Below, one piece after another: positions 9,501 through 17,017 of a stretch of DNA of 64,000 nucleotides. The DNA comes from an uncultured Eubacteriales bacterium (GTDB lineage Bacteria; Bacillota; Clostridia; Oscillospirales; Oscillospiraceae), in assembly GCA_900553805.1 (NCBI GenBank), contig USEU01000001.1, positions 1 through 64,000 of the forward strand, written 5' to 3'. The position numbers were made by a program, and so were the translations under genes. Below the pieces are notes generated by a model. It worked only from the letters and a program-made list of their open reading frames with translations. It made no database searches and had not been told where the DNA came from. Within the stretch, counting starts at the first letter, position 1; every line of letters starts with the position of its first letter.

Positions 9501-9805
9501 AGAAAAAGCGCCTGCCCGTCAGGGAAAAGGACGGCGAGCTTACTGGCGATCTGGCCGACCGGGAGCAGCTGCGCCTGCTGGAAAAATTTGTGTTTCGCGT
9601 CCTGGGCGGCCTGGTGGAGCAGATCGCCTCCGGCAATGTGGAGCCGAATCCCTATACCCGCGGTAGCAGCCACGACGCCTGCCGGTTCTGCCCCTATGGC
9701 GCGGTGTGCCACAGCGAGAGCGTGGCGGGCCGGCGGAATTATAAAACCATGACCGCCCAGCAGTTCTGGCAGCGAGTGGGGGAGGAGATGGAAAAGCATG
9801 GCTGA
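6545..9805 (+). CDS. addB: ATP-dependent nuclease subunit AddB (1086 aa), Walker A degenerate
   Basis: AddB pairs with AddA to resect double-strand DNA ends and recognise Chi-type sequences. The C-terminal PD-(D/E)xK nuclease is seen in GFVDRVDVW...RVVDYKTGK (about residues 870-895). The iron-sulfur ligands are visible as a Cys near 732 (ECRLSYFL) and the cluster CRFCPYGAVC near 1045-1055. The N-terminus LHLLIGTDWTANR sits where other AddB proteins have GxxGSGKT, so the ATP-binding loop is lost. The start is ATG 6545, 7 bases after GGAGG; an ATG also lies at 6542. The end overlaps addA by 8 bases, typical of translational coupling. Confidence 0.93.
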   Translation: MLHLLIGTDWTANRHEVLTRLAGDVAQRQPNRILMVPELISHETERALCAAAGDTASRYAEVLSFTRLARRAAEQAGSGAMECLDNGGRVVAMAAAARQLASRLKAYAAVETKPEFLTELIDAVDEFKRCCISAEDLKKAAAQTEGSLAQKLEELSLLMEGYDGLCSRGKRDPRDQMTWLLEQLEDGDYARQHVFYIDGFPDFTRQHMAILEHLIQFSPSVTVSLNCDGIGSHQLAFEKAGQTALELHRAAQRLHVPVQVEPIPPRQDKMEIMRQRLFQGPISGGAAREYLHVYRADTPWAEVMGAAHRVRALVRSGCRYRDITLVCTDMAQYQPLVNLVFSRMHIPIYQSGTEDILQKSMIATVLTALDAALGDYDQRSVFRYLRSALSGVDSDTCDLIENYAFLWDIRGSRWLQTWENHPDGLGAEWTIDARQRLEALNAHRQQLTAPLERLRRGFRGASCLGQQVQALYDFLEAVDMEQRLDQLARALDEQGDGRDAQILNQLWEILLSALEQMYDVLGQTHWEPEHFVRLLRLLLSQYDVGTIPPVLDVVQLGPVSAMRCHSAAHLILLGAQEGNLPAYSGAAGVLTDQERVTLRRLGVPLTGGAMEGVQAEFAEIYGVFCGARQSAAVYSSGKQPSFVYRRLAELSGAEEFVTDALGFADADALEAGAFLAAWEREESARELDVLQDYEQVRRRADFQLGAVSPANIRRLYGDSLALSASQVDRQAECRLSYFLNYGLRAKERREAAVDPAEFGTYVHAVLENTARAVREQGGFHQVSLEETLELAHAYSREYADQRFGQLQSQRMEYLFRRNLAELDMVVQELWQELRESDFQPEDFEVAFGSGEEDSLPPISIPNGKMNAILRGFVDRVDVWQSPGSRYYRVVDYKTGKKDFDYCDVFNGVGLQMLLYLFALEESGGKLLGERPIPAGVQYFPARVPYILTEGLPSEQEIADKRQKEWRRQGLLLGDRAVLDAMEPGEQKKRLPVREKDGELTGDLADREQLRLLEKFVFRVLGGLVEQIASGNVEPNPYTRGSSHDACRFCPYGAVCHSESVAGRRNYKTMTAQQFWQRVGEEMEKHG

Positions 9806-12800
9806 GCAGCTGACACAGCAGCAGAGCATGGCGGTGCACGACCGGGGCGGCAAGCTTCTGGTCAGCGCCGCCGCGGGGTCCGGCAAGACCCGCGTTCTGG
9901 TGGAGCGCCTGCTGGACTATCTGACAGACCCGGCGGACCCTGCTGATCTGGATGAGTTTCTGATCATCACCTATACCAAGGCCGCCGCCATGGAGCTGCG
10001 GGGCAAGATCGCCGGCCGGCTCACGGAGCGCATCGCCCGGGAGCCGGAGAACAAGCACCTCCAGCAGCAGCTCCAGCGCCTGTTCCTCACCCAGATCTCC
10101 ACGGTCCATGGCTTCTGCTCCGCTGTTTTGAAGGAGTATGCCTACCGGGTGGACCTGTCCCCGGATTTCCGGGTGGCGGACGAGACGGAATGCGCCGATC
10201 TGCGCACGGCGGTGCTGAAGGATCTGATGGACCGGGCCTATGTGGACGGGGAAGAGACGGCGAACTTCCGGGACTTTGTGGATTCCCAGGGCGTCGGGCG
10301 CAGCGACAGCGCCATCCCCGCCATCGTTGAAAAGGTGTATGACGCCGCCCGCTGCCACCTGGATCCCCAGCGCTGGCTGGACAGCTGCCTGAGCCATGTG
10401 GAGCTGGAGGGCGTGACGGATGCTGCTCAGTCCATCTGGGGCAAATATCTGATGGAGCAGCTGTTTTCCTGGCTGGATTTGCAGATCGACGCCCTGCGCC
10501 TGTGCCAGACCCGGCTGGAGCAAGGCGGCGGGGCGGAAAAGCCCGCCGCCAATATCGCCCAACTGGTGCAGCAGCTGGAGTTCCTCCGCGCCAGTGCCAC
10601 CTGGGATGAAGTATATACCCGCAAGGATGTGTCCTTCGGCACCCTGCGCTTTTCGGGTAAGACCTATGACCCCGCTCTGGCCGACCAGGTGAAGGCCGTG
10701 CGGGAGGCCTGCAAAAAGGGTCTGGAGCAGCGCACCCGCTGGTTTGCCAATGATTCTGCCCAGGTTTTGGCGGACCTGCGGGCCTCAGCCGGGGCTGCCC
10801 GGGGCATCATCTGCCTGGTGCGGCAGTTTGAGGCAGATTTTTCCCGGCTCAAGCGGGCTCGCCGCATCCTGGATTTCAGCGACCTGGAGCACAGCACCCT
10901 GGATCTGCTCCTGGGGAAAAGCCGCACGGGGCTTACCGCCGCCGCACGGGAGCTGGGCGGGCGATACCGGGAGGTCATGGTGGACGAGTACCAGGATTCC
11001 AATGCCGTCCAGGATGCGATTTTTACCGCTCTGACCCAGCAGAAGCAAAACTGCTTCATGGTGGGCGACGTGAAGCAGTCCATTTACCGCTTCCGTTTGG
11101 CCGACCCTCAGATTTTCCTGGAAAAATACGGCTCCTATGCCCCGGCAGAGGCCGCCCGGCCCGGCCAGGGCCGGAAGATCCTGCTCAGCAGCAATTTCCG
11201 CTCTGGCGGTGAGGTGATCTCTGGCATCAATGATGTGTTTGCTGCCTGCATGAGCGTCCGGGTGGGCGGCCTGACCTATGGCCCGGAAGAAGCCCTGCGG
11301 GAGGGCGCGCCTCACACTCCCTTGGGCGAGGCAGCCACGGAGCTGTACGTCCTTGAGGTCACGGACGGGGATGCCTATGACAAGGAGGCCGCCTTCACGG
11401 CGGGGAAAATCCGGGAAATGCTGGCCTCCGGCGCCACTGTGCGCCAGGAGGATACCCTCCGCCCGGTGACGCCGGAGGACATCGTGATCCTGCTCCGCTC
11501 CCCCGGCACCATGGCCGATGCCTTCCGGGCGGCGCTGGAGGCCGAGGGCATCCGCTGCGCTCTGGACGGCGGCGCAAATCTGCTGGAAACCCCGGAGGTC
11601 AGTACCTTGATCGCCCTGCTGCAGGTCGTGGCCAATCCAAGACAGGATATTCCCCTGCTGGCGGTGCTGGCAAGCCCGGTATTCGGCTTTACGGCGGATG
11701 ACCTGGCCGCCTTCCGGGCCGCCTGCAAGAAGGGCACCGTTTACGACGCCCTGTGCCGCAGCACCAGCGAAAAGGCGGCGTATTTTCTGGAGACCCTGGC
11801 CGTCCTGCGAAGAAAAGCCCGCCTGGAGCCCCTGACCCAGCTGCTGCAAGCCTGCCTCGGCCTGACCCGGCTGGACAGCATCTATGGAGCCATGCCCGGC
11901 GGCAAGGCGAGGAAAGAGAATCTTCAGCTCTTTTTCCAGCTGGCCGTGGATTATGAAAAAAGCAGCCTGCGTACGCTCAGCCAGTTCTTGGAGCATTTGC
12001 AGACCCTGGGCGGCAGTCAGGTGGCGGCTTCCGGCAGCAGTGCCGGGTGCGTGACCATCATGAGCATCCATAAGTCCAAGGGCCTGGAATTCCCGGTGGT
12101 ATTCCTGTGCGGCCTGTCCCACCGCTTCAACCCCAGCGACCGGCAGGAGCAGGTGCTCTGCGACAAGGACCTGGGCCTGGGCCTGGCGGTGGCGGACAAT
12201 GTTCACCGCCTGCGTTACAGCGCCATTTCCAAGCAGGCCATCGCCGCCTCCATCAAGGCCGAGAGCGTCAGCGAGGAAATGCGCATCCTCTACGTGGCCA
12301 TGACCCGGGCCAAGGATCGCCTGGTGATGACCTGCACTCTGAAAAACCCCGAAAAGAAGCTGACCCAGCTGGCCAACCGCCTGATCCCCGGCGGTCAGAC
12401 CCTGGTGAATATGGAAGCGGACTGCCACGCCGACTGGGTCCTGGCCGCCGCCATCCAGCGGGTGGAGGCGGGGGAGCTCCATGCCCTGGCGGGCCGCCCG
12501 GAGCGGCTGCTTACCGGCAGCTGTCCCTGGAAGATCCGCCTGATTGAGACCGCCCCCGTGGCCGCTCCCACCGATGCGCCGGTCCAGGAGCGGCAGCCCT
12601 TCCCGGAGGGAGCCGTGGACGCCCTGCGCGCCGGGCTGTCCTTCCGCTATGCCCACGAGGCGGCCACCCGCGCGCCCTCCAAGCAGACGGCCACCGGCCG
12701 CAAGGGGCGGGAGCTGGACGAGGAGGTGCAGGAGGATACTCAGCCCCGTCGGGAGGCACCCGCCTGGCGCAAGCCCAGCTTCCGTCAGCCCGCCGGGCTT

Positions 12801-13304
12801 CCTGCAGCCCGCGGCAGCGCCGTCCACAGCGCCATGCAGTTCATCTGTTACGACGCCTGTGCCGACGAGGCAGGTGTGCGCCGGGAGCTCGCCCGGCTGA
12901 CCCAGGCGGGCCTGCTGACCCCTGACCAGGCGGCTATGGTCAGCCCGGCCCAGCTGGCGGCCTTCTTTGCCACCCCCATCGGCCGTAAGCTGGCAGAGGG
13001 GGCCGAGCACATCCGGGAGTTTAAATTTTCCATCCTGGACGACGGCGGGAAGTACGGCCAGGGGCTGGAGGGGGAGCAGGTACTGCTGCAAGGCGTGGTG
13101 GACTGCGCCCTGCTGGAGCGGGACGGCATCACCGTCCTGGATTTCAAGACCGACCGGGTGACGGAGCAGACCCTTCCCCAGACCGCCGCCCGCTACCGGC
13201 TCCAGCTGGAAACCTATGCCGAAGCCCTCACCCGCATCTTCCAGCAGCCCATCAAGGGGAAATACCTCTATTTCTTCCATCTGAACCAATTCTACCGGCT
13301 CTAG
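9798..13304 (+). CDS. addA: ATP-dependent helicase/nuclease subunit AddA (1168 aa)
   Basis: This UvrD-like helicase plus nuclease is the motor of AddAB. Walker A is SAAAGSGKT (residues 23-31) and Walker B is VMVDEYQDSN near 395. Helicase motif VMSIHKSKGLEFPVV is seen as TIMSIHKSKGLEFP near 755-770, and motif VI as LYVAMTRAKDRL near 835. The C-terminal RecB-like nuclease shows VVDCALLERDGITVLDFKTD near 1100-1120. Length fits the family (about 1200). It overlaps addB and is followed by a strong terminator. Confidence 0.95.
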   Translation: MAEQLTQQQSMAVHDRGGKLLVSAAAGSGKTRVLVERLLDYLTDPADPADLDEFLIITYTKAAAMELRGKIAGRLTERIAREPENKHLQQQLQRLFLTQISTVHGFCSAVLKEYAYRVDLSPDFRVADETECADLRTAVLKDLMDRAYVDGEETANFRDFVDSQGVGRSDSAIPAIVEKVYDAARCHLDPQRWLDSCLSHVELEGVTDAAQSIWGKYLMEQLFSWLDLQIDALRLCQTRLEQGGGAEKPAANIAQLVQQLEFLRASATWDEVYTRKDVSFGTLRFSGKTYDPALADQVKAVREACKKGLEQRTRWFANDSAQVLADLRASAGAARGIICLVRQFEADFSRLKRARRILDFSDLEHSTLDLLLGKSRTGLTAAARELGGRYREVMVDEYQDSNAVQDAIFTALTQQKQNCFMVGDVKQSIYRFRLADPQIFLEKYGSYAPAEAARPGQGRKILLSSNFRSGGEVISGINDVFAACMSVRVGGLTYGPEEALREGAPHTPLGEAATELYVLEVTDGDAYDKEAAFTAGKIREMLASGATVRQEDTLRPVTPEDIVILLRSPGTMADAFRAALEAEGIRCALDGGANLLETPEVSTLIALLQVVANPRQDIPLLAVLASPVFGFTADDLAAFRAACKKGTVYDALCRSTSEKAAYFLETLAVLRRKARLEPLTQLLQACLGLTRLDSIYGAMPGGKARKENLQLFFQLAVDYEKSSLRTLSQFLEHLQTLGGSQVAASGSSAGCVTIMSIHKSKGLEFPVVFLCGLSHRFNPSDRQEQVLCDKDLGLGLAVADNVHRLRYSAISKQAIAASIKAESVSEEMRILYVAMTRAKDRLVMTCTLKNPEKKLTQLANRLIPGGQTLVNMEADCHADWVLAAAIQRVEAGELHALAGRPERLLTGSCPWKIRLIETAPVAAPTDAPVQERQPFPEGAVDALRAGLSFRYAHEAATRAPSKQTATGRKGRELDEEVQEDTQPRREAPAWRKPSFRQPAGLPAARGSAVHSAMQFICYDACADEAGVRRELARLTQAGLLTPDQAAMVSPAQLAAFFATPIGRKLAEGAEHIREFKFSILDDGGKYGQGLEGEQVLLQGVVDCALLERDGITVLDFKTDRVTEQTLPQTAARYRLQLETYAEALTRIFQQPIKGKYLYFFHLNQFYRL

Positions 13305-13310
13305 CCAAGA

Positions 13311-13373
13311 AAAACCAAGGCGAATCCGTACGGCCCCCAATGGGGCATGGTGCGAATTCGCCTTGGCCTTTAT
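13311..13373. terminator. Bidirectional terminator between addA and the Asn/Gln-rich peptide gene
   Basis: CCAAGGCGAAT (13317-13327) pairs with ATTCGCCTTGG (13358-13368), with an inner CCCC/GGGG arm. A T-run follows on the minus strand (GGTTTTTC), and a shorter T stretch on the plus strand. Confidence 0.85.
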
Positions 13374-13442
13374 CAAAGCATAACTGCCTGCGACAAACCC
13401 TTCAGCCCATCTTGCGGGCTGTCAGCGTTTTGCTCAGGGGAT

Positions 13443-13541
13443 TTACCGGCACTGCTTTTCTTCCTGGTTCTGGGTCTTGTTCTGGTTCTGATTCTGGTTC
13501 TGGGACTGATTCTGGCTCTGGTTCTGATTCTTGTTGCTCAT
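13443..13541 (-). CDS. Asn/Gln-rich 32-residue peptide downstream of spoVAE
   Basis: A 33-codon frame starts MSNKNQNQSQNQ and continues as alternating Gln and Asn/Ser residues. It then shifts to NKTQNQEEKQCR and a TAA. Twenty of 32 residues are Asn or Gln, and Gln occupies almost every second position from 6 to 20. A perfect AGGAGG (13550-13555) lies 8 bases before the ATG. The gene follows spoVAE by 57 bases on the same strand and ends before the shared terminator, so it is probably the last gene of the spoVA unit. I do not recognise a named family. A spore-related role is inferred from position only. The plus-strand TTCTGG repeat is explained by this coding pattern. Confidence 0.7.
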   Translation of the reverse strand: MSNKNQNQSQNQSQNQNQNQNKTQNQEEKQCR

Positions 13542-13598
13542 TTCTGTATCCTCCTAATATTGGTTGCGGCTTCCCGCGGTGATAGAATGCCCCGAATT

Positions 13599-13955
13599 TT
13601 AGGATTTATCCTTTGGCTTGAAAAGAATTCCGGCGAGTAATCCGAAAAAGATCGCTGCTGTGATGCCGCCTGCCGTGGCTTTCAGCCCGCCGGTGAGGAT
13701 GCCCAGCGGCCCTTTTTCGTTGACGGCCTCCTTGACCCCCTTGGCAAGCGTTGCGCCAAAGCCCGTCAGGGGCACGGATGCCCCGGCCCCCGCGAAATCG
13801 ATCAGCGGCTGATACAGCCCCACCGCACCCAGGATCACCCCGGCCACCACATAGCCCACTAGAATGCGGGCGGGGGTCAGGGTGGTCTTGTCAATAAGGA
13901 TCTGACCGATGAGACAGAAAAGTCCGCCGATGACAAATGCCTTTAAATAATCCAT
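13599..13955 (-). CDS. spoVAE: Stage V sporulation protein AE (118 aa)
   Basis: This is an integral membrane component of the SpoVA channel that moves calcium-dipicolinate into the forespore. Visible are an N-terminal MDYLKAFVIGGLFCLIGQILID helix, a GYVVAGVILGAVGLYQPL segment, the glycine-rich GAGASVPLTGFGATLAKGVKEAV loop and a last helix with ITAAIFFGLLAGILF. The length matches the short SpoVAE form. It starts directly after spoVAD with no gap. Expression under the forespore factor sigma-G is known for the family but no promoter is shown here. Confidence 0.93.
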   Translation of the reverse strand: MDYLKAFVIGGLFCLIGQILIDKTTLTPARILVGYVVAGVILGAVGLYQPLIDFAGAGASVPLTGFGATLAKGVKEAVNEKGPLGILTGGLKATAGGITAAIFFGLLAGILFKPKDKS

Positions 13956-14975
13956 TCAGTCCAAGCCTCCTTCGATGGCGACGGCGTGACAGACCCCCGG
14001 AATGGGCAGCCCCTGCTGGGTGGAGGTAGGGGAGAGCAGCGCGCCGGTGCCGCAGAACAGGACCTTTTTCAGCTTGCCCGTTTCCAGCTGCCCCAGCAGA
14101 TGTCCGCACAGGGTGATGGCACTGCACCCGCAGCCGGAGCCGCCGGAATGCACGTCCTGCTTTGTGTTGTCGAACACCATGGTGCCGCAATCCGTCAGGA
14201 TCCCCCCCAGCTCCAGCCCGTCCCGGGCGGCCAGCTCCAGCAGCAGGTCCTTGCCCAGCTGGCCCAGGTCGCCGGTGACGATCAGGTCATAATCTTTGGG
14301 CGTTAAATTCATGTCCTCCAGGTGGGCCTTGATGGTGGAATAAGCGGCGGGGGCCATGGCCGCCCCCATATTTCCGGCGTCCTTCACTCCCAGGTCCCGC
14401 ACGGTGCCAACCGTGGCGCAGGTCAGCCGGGGACCTTTCCCTGCGCCGCAGACCAGCGCGGAGCCGGAGCCGGTGACCGTCCACTGGGCTGTGGGCGTCC
14501 GCTGCCCGCCGTAGCCCAGGGGGAAGCGGTACTGCCGCTCCGAGGACGCAAAGTGGGACGAGGTCATGGCGGCCACCCGGTCGGCATAGCCGCCGTCCAC
14601 CGTCAGCCCCGCCAGCAGCAGGCTCTCTGCCATGGTGGAGCAGGCACCGTACAGCCCCAGATGGGGAATGTTCATATTGCGCAGAGAGAAGGACGAGCCG
14701 ATGCACTGGTTCAGCAGGTCCCCGGAGTAGACCAGGTCGATCTCCCACATGTGTACCCCCGCCTTCTCCGCCAGGGTTTTCAGGCAAAGCTCCTGCATTT
14801 TCTTTTCCGCCTGCTCCCAGGTTTTCTGCCCCAGCAGAGTGTCGGAAAAGGTTTTGTCAAAGCTGCCCGCCAGCGGCCCCTGCGCCTCCTTTTTCCCCGC
14901 GACGCTGGCCCAGGCGGCGATCACCGGCCTGCTGCTGAAGGAAAAGCTGCATTTGCCCCGCTTATTCTTTGCCAT
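13956..14975 (-). CDS. spoVAD: Stage V sporulation protein AD (339 aa)
   Basis: SpoVAD is the thiolase-fold subunit of the SpoVA channel and binds dipicolinic acid. The sequence opens with SFSSRPVIAAWASVAGKKE and carries the conserved GDLLNQC and LGLYGACSTMAESL segments, and later GYGGQRTPTAQWTVTGSGS. Length is as expected. An upstream spoVAC, usually the first gene of the clostridial spoVAC-AD-AE trio, is not present; the next gene upstream is an unrelated peptidase separated by a terminator. Confidence 0.94.
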   Translation of the reverse strand: MAKNKRGKCSFSFSSRPVIAAWASVAGKKEAQGPLAGSFDKTFSDTLLGQKTWEQAEKKMQELCLKTLAEKAGVHMWEIDLVYSGDLLNQCIGSSFSLRNMNIPHLGLYGACSTMAESLLLAGLTVDGGYADRVAAMTSSHFASSERQYRFPLGYGGQRTPTAQWTVTGSGSALVCGAGKGPRLTCATVGTVRDLGVKDAGNMGAAMAPAAYSTIKAHLEDMNLTPKDYDLIVTGDLGQLGKDLLLELAARDGLELGGILTDCGTMVFDNTKQDVHSGGSGCGCSAITLCGHLLGQLETGKLKKVLFCGTGALLSPTSTQQGLPIPGVCHAVAIEGGLD

Positions 14976-15030
14976 ATGGCAACACTCCTTTTTGCCCCCA
15001 TAAAATTACTTGCCATTATGCCCGCCCGGG

Positions 15031-15066
15031 CGCAAAAAAATACCCGACCGTCAAGGCCGGGTAAAA
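15031..15066 (-). terminator. Terminator of the NlpC/P60 gene
   Basis: TACCCG (15041-15046) pairs with CGGGTA (15057-15062). A minus-strand T-run (15034-15040) follows. It separates the peptidase from spoVAD. Confidence 0.8.
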
Positions 15067-15075
15067 AATTCAGTT

Positions 15076-16074
15076 TTATACCACGCGGATGCCGCAGTAG
15101 AAGTGCTCGCTCCAATAGCCGCTGGTCAGGTCGGAATAGGAGACCGTGCTGCGGGAATTGGGGGAGTGGATGAATTGGCCGTTCCCCGCGTAGATACCCG
15201 CGTGGGTGATGCCGCTTCCGCCGGTACCGGCGAAGAGCACGATGTCGCCCACCTGGAGGGAGGCCTTGTCCACCTGGCACCCGGCGCTGTATTGGGAGGC
15301 CGGGGTCCGGCCCACTTCAATGCCGAAGGTGCCGTACACATAGTACACAAAGCCGGAGCAGTCAAAGCCGCTGGGGGAAGCGCCGCCGTAAACATAGGGA
15401 GTGCCCAAATAGCTTGCCGCCTTGGCGAGGATCTGCTCACCGGTGGTGCTGCCGGTGTAGGCGCTGCCCGCGGAGCCGGAGGAGACGGCTGTGCTGGCGG
15501 AGCTGCTGGGCAGCGCGCCGATGGCCTGGCCGTGCCGGAAATACTGCGGGCTGTTGGCGGACGCCTGGTTTTCATAGGGGATCTCCGTCAGCGTAAGAAA
15601 ATCGCTGCGGATGTAGCAGGACTGATTGTTGTAAAGGACCTTGTACCAGCCCTGATTCAGGCCGATTATGTAGCATTTTTCGCCATAGGAGGCGGTTGCG
15701 ATCCGATCGTACGAGGTGCCGGGGCCGGTGCGCAGGTTCACGCCCTGGCCGCTCACCGTGCCGTAGCCAAGCTCGGCATTTTCGGCGGTGGCCACGCTGA
15801 GGTAATCGGCGCTCATGTAGCCGTCGTGCAGATTATAGCTGACGTGATACCAGCCGTCCTGCACGCCCAGCACGATTACGCATTCGCCGGAATTGGCGGT
15901 GGCCAGCACCGGCGCGACGGTGTCGGGACTCTGCCGTAGGTTCAGGCCGGAGGCATTGACAAAGCCGATGCCATAGACCAGAGCCTCATTGTCCGCGAAT
16001 GCGGTGATGGAAAAACTTCCCATGAAAAGAATCAAAGCCGCTACGATCGCAGCGGCTCGCGTGGAAAACTTCAT
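15076..16074 (-). CDS. Secreted NlpC/P60 peptidoglycan peptidase with two SH3b domains (332 aa)
   Basis: A signal peptide (residues 1-27, ending TAFA) is followed by two SH3b repeats with LNLRQSPD (about 45-90) and VNLRTGPGTSYDRI (about 110-165). A Ser/Gly/Ala linker leads to a C-terminal NlpC/P60 domain. Its catalytic Cys is in FDCSGFV (near 235), its His in THAGIYAG and its third polar residue in FIHSPN. Such enzymes cut the gamma-D-Glu-diamino acid bond of stem peptides in the wall. It stands alone with its own terminator. Confidence 0.92.
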   Translation of the reverse strand: MKFSTRAAAIVAALILFMGSFSITAFADNEALVYGIGFVNASGLNLRQSPDTVAPVLATANSGECVIVLGVQDGWYHVSYNLHDGYMSADYLSVATAENAELGYGTVSGQGVNLRTGPGTSYDRIATASYGEKCYIIGLNQGWYKVLYNNQSCYIRSDFLTLTEIPYENQASANSPQYFRHGQAIGALPSSSASTAVSSGSAGSAYTGSTTGEQILAKAASYLGTPYVYGGASPSGFDCSGFVYYVYGTFGIEVGRTPASQYSAGCQVDKASLQVGDIVLFAGTGGSGITHAGIYAGNGQFIHSPNSRSTVSYSDLTSGYWSEHFYCGIRVV

Positions 16075-16157
16075 ACGTTACCTCCGTCGCTGGGGATTGG
16101 GCCGGAGCAGGGGAAAACCGATGCCCGGACCAAAGCTATGTTTGTTGTCGCTTCCTT

Positions 16158-16448
16158 TTACTTTCCGGCCAGAGCGCGCTCCAGCCAGACGCTGCCCACA
16201 TCCAGGGCAGTATAGAAGCCGTCCTTTTCGCTTTTCTTAACCACTCTGTCGCGGCTTCTGGCGGTGGGGTCGGTGAGCTGAAGCTGGACGGAAACCCGGG
16301 TGGCGATATCGGTGTCATTCACCTTCTTGGTTTCCAGCACCTGCATCATTACGATGTGGCTGTCTGCCATGGAGCCGTAATACACCAGATTGTCCTTTCG
16401 CATCAGCGGGCGACCCTTGTACATCAGAACCTTTTTTTCATCAGCCAT
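16158..16448 (-). CDS. Conserved protein of unknown function (96 aa)
   Basis: The protein is soluble with no signal peptide or membrane helix. It reads like a compact beta-rich domain: KVLMYKGRPLMRKDNLVYYG, then MADSHIVMMQVLETKKVND and a SVQLQL strand. I do not recognise a named family, though it has the look of a small protein conserved in Clostridia. AGGAGG lies 7 bases before the ATG, and a near-consensus promoter stands just upstream, so it is probably well expressed. Confidence 0.75.
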   Translation of the reverse strand: MADEKKVLMYKGRPLMRKDNLVYYGSMADSHIVMMQVLETKKVNDTDIATRVSVQLQLTDPTARSRDRVVKKSEKDGFYTALDVGSVWLERALAGK

Positions 16449-16476
16449 GATAGGAACCTCCTGAAAATGTAGTCAA

Positions 16477-16505
16477 ATTGTAACATATTGTAATCTGTAT
16501 GTCAA
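16477..16505 (-). promoter_or_regulatory. Strong sigma-A promoter of the 96-residue gene
   Basis: TTGACA (16500-16505), a 17-base spacer and TACAAT (16477-16482) are read on the minus strand, 28 bases before the start codon. Confidence 0.85.
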
Positions 16506-16596
16506 CCCTTAATTGCCCATAAACCGGCAAAAAGGAAAGAATTTACAATTATGATGCAAGAATTATGCCGAAAAGACGGAGAAGTATGAAGTTTTC

Positions 16597-16650
16597 AAGT
16601 TACATAACAAGTTACATAACAAGAGGCTTTTGCTGTGGCAAAAGCCTCTT
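16597..16650. repeat. Tandem 12-mer plus hairpin, possible terminator of ireB
   Basis: AAGTTACATAAC occurs twice in tandem (16597-16608, 16609-16620). It abuts a hairpin with arms AAGAGGCTTTT (16621-16631) and AAAAGCCTCTT (16640-16650). The hairpin lies 25 bases past the ireB stop codon but lacks a clean T-run on the minus strand, so termination is likely but not certain. Confidence 0.6.
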
Positions 16651-16675
16651 GGCGGGGATGATTGGACTGCGGCTG

Positions 16676-16924
16676 TTACTCTTTGAAGAGGTATTCTCGC
16701 ACCAGCGCCTGCATCAGCTCGTCCCGGTCGATCTTGCAGATCATGCTCCGGGCGCTGCCGTAGTTGGTGATGTAGGTGGGGTCCTCGGTGAGCAGATAGC
16801 CGACGATCTGATTGATGGGGTTGTAGCCTTTTTCGTTCAGGGCGTCGAACACACTTCGGAGTATATGACGCATGGTCTCCTTGTCATCGGGAACCTTAAA
16901 GGTCTGGGTTTCCATTCCCGTCAT
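16676..16924 (-). CDS. ireB: IreB family regulatory phosphoprotein (82 aa)
   Basis: The sequence has the IreB/UPF0297 hallmarks: a Thr-rich N-terminus, LRSVFDALNEKGYNPINQIV, GYLLTEDPTYITNYGSARS and a C-terminal KIDRDELMQALVREYL. In Enterococcus faecalis IreB is phosphorylated on N-terminal Thr residues by the PASTA kinase IreK and affects cephalosporin tolerance. Here a membrane Ser/Thr kinase without PASTA repeats lies 13 kb away. In many Firmicutes this gene precedes ruvX; here it stands alone. AAGGAGG lies 8 bases before the ATG. Confidence 0.93.
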   Translation of the reverse strand: MTGMETQTFKVPDDKETMRHILRSVFDALNEKGYNPINQIVGYLLTEDPTYITNYGSARSMICKIDRDELMQALVREYLFKE

Positions 16925-16957
16925 GGTCTCAGCCTCCTTTTGTTGATATTTTAGCCT

Positions 16958-16986
16958 ATTATACCCTAAACCGGCAATTCTGTAAA
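16958..16986 (-). promoter_or_regulatory. Sigma-A promoter of ireB
   Basis: TTTACA (16981-16986), a 17-base spacer and TATAAT (16958-16963) are read on the minus strand. Confidence 0.85.
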
Positions 16987-17017
16987 GAGCTGCCTATGAA
17001 TATTTTGTGAATTCCGC

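Noticed and set aside
6398-9886. A very long open frame on the minus strand opposite addB
   Set aside because: It mirrors a well-supported addB frame in GC-rich DNA, has no recognisable domain and is Leu/His/Gln-rich as expected of a shadow frame.
13450-13540. Tandem TTCTGG-type repeats that could suggest a CRISPR or satellite
   Set aside because: The repeat unit is 6 bases with no spacers and is fully explained by Asn-Gln codons of the small minus-strand gene.
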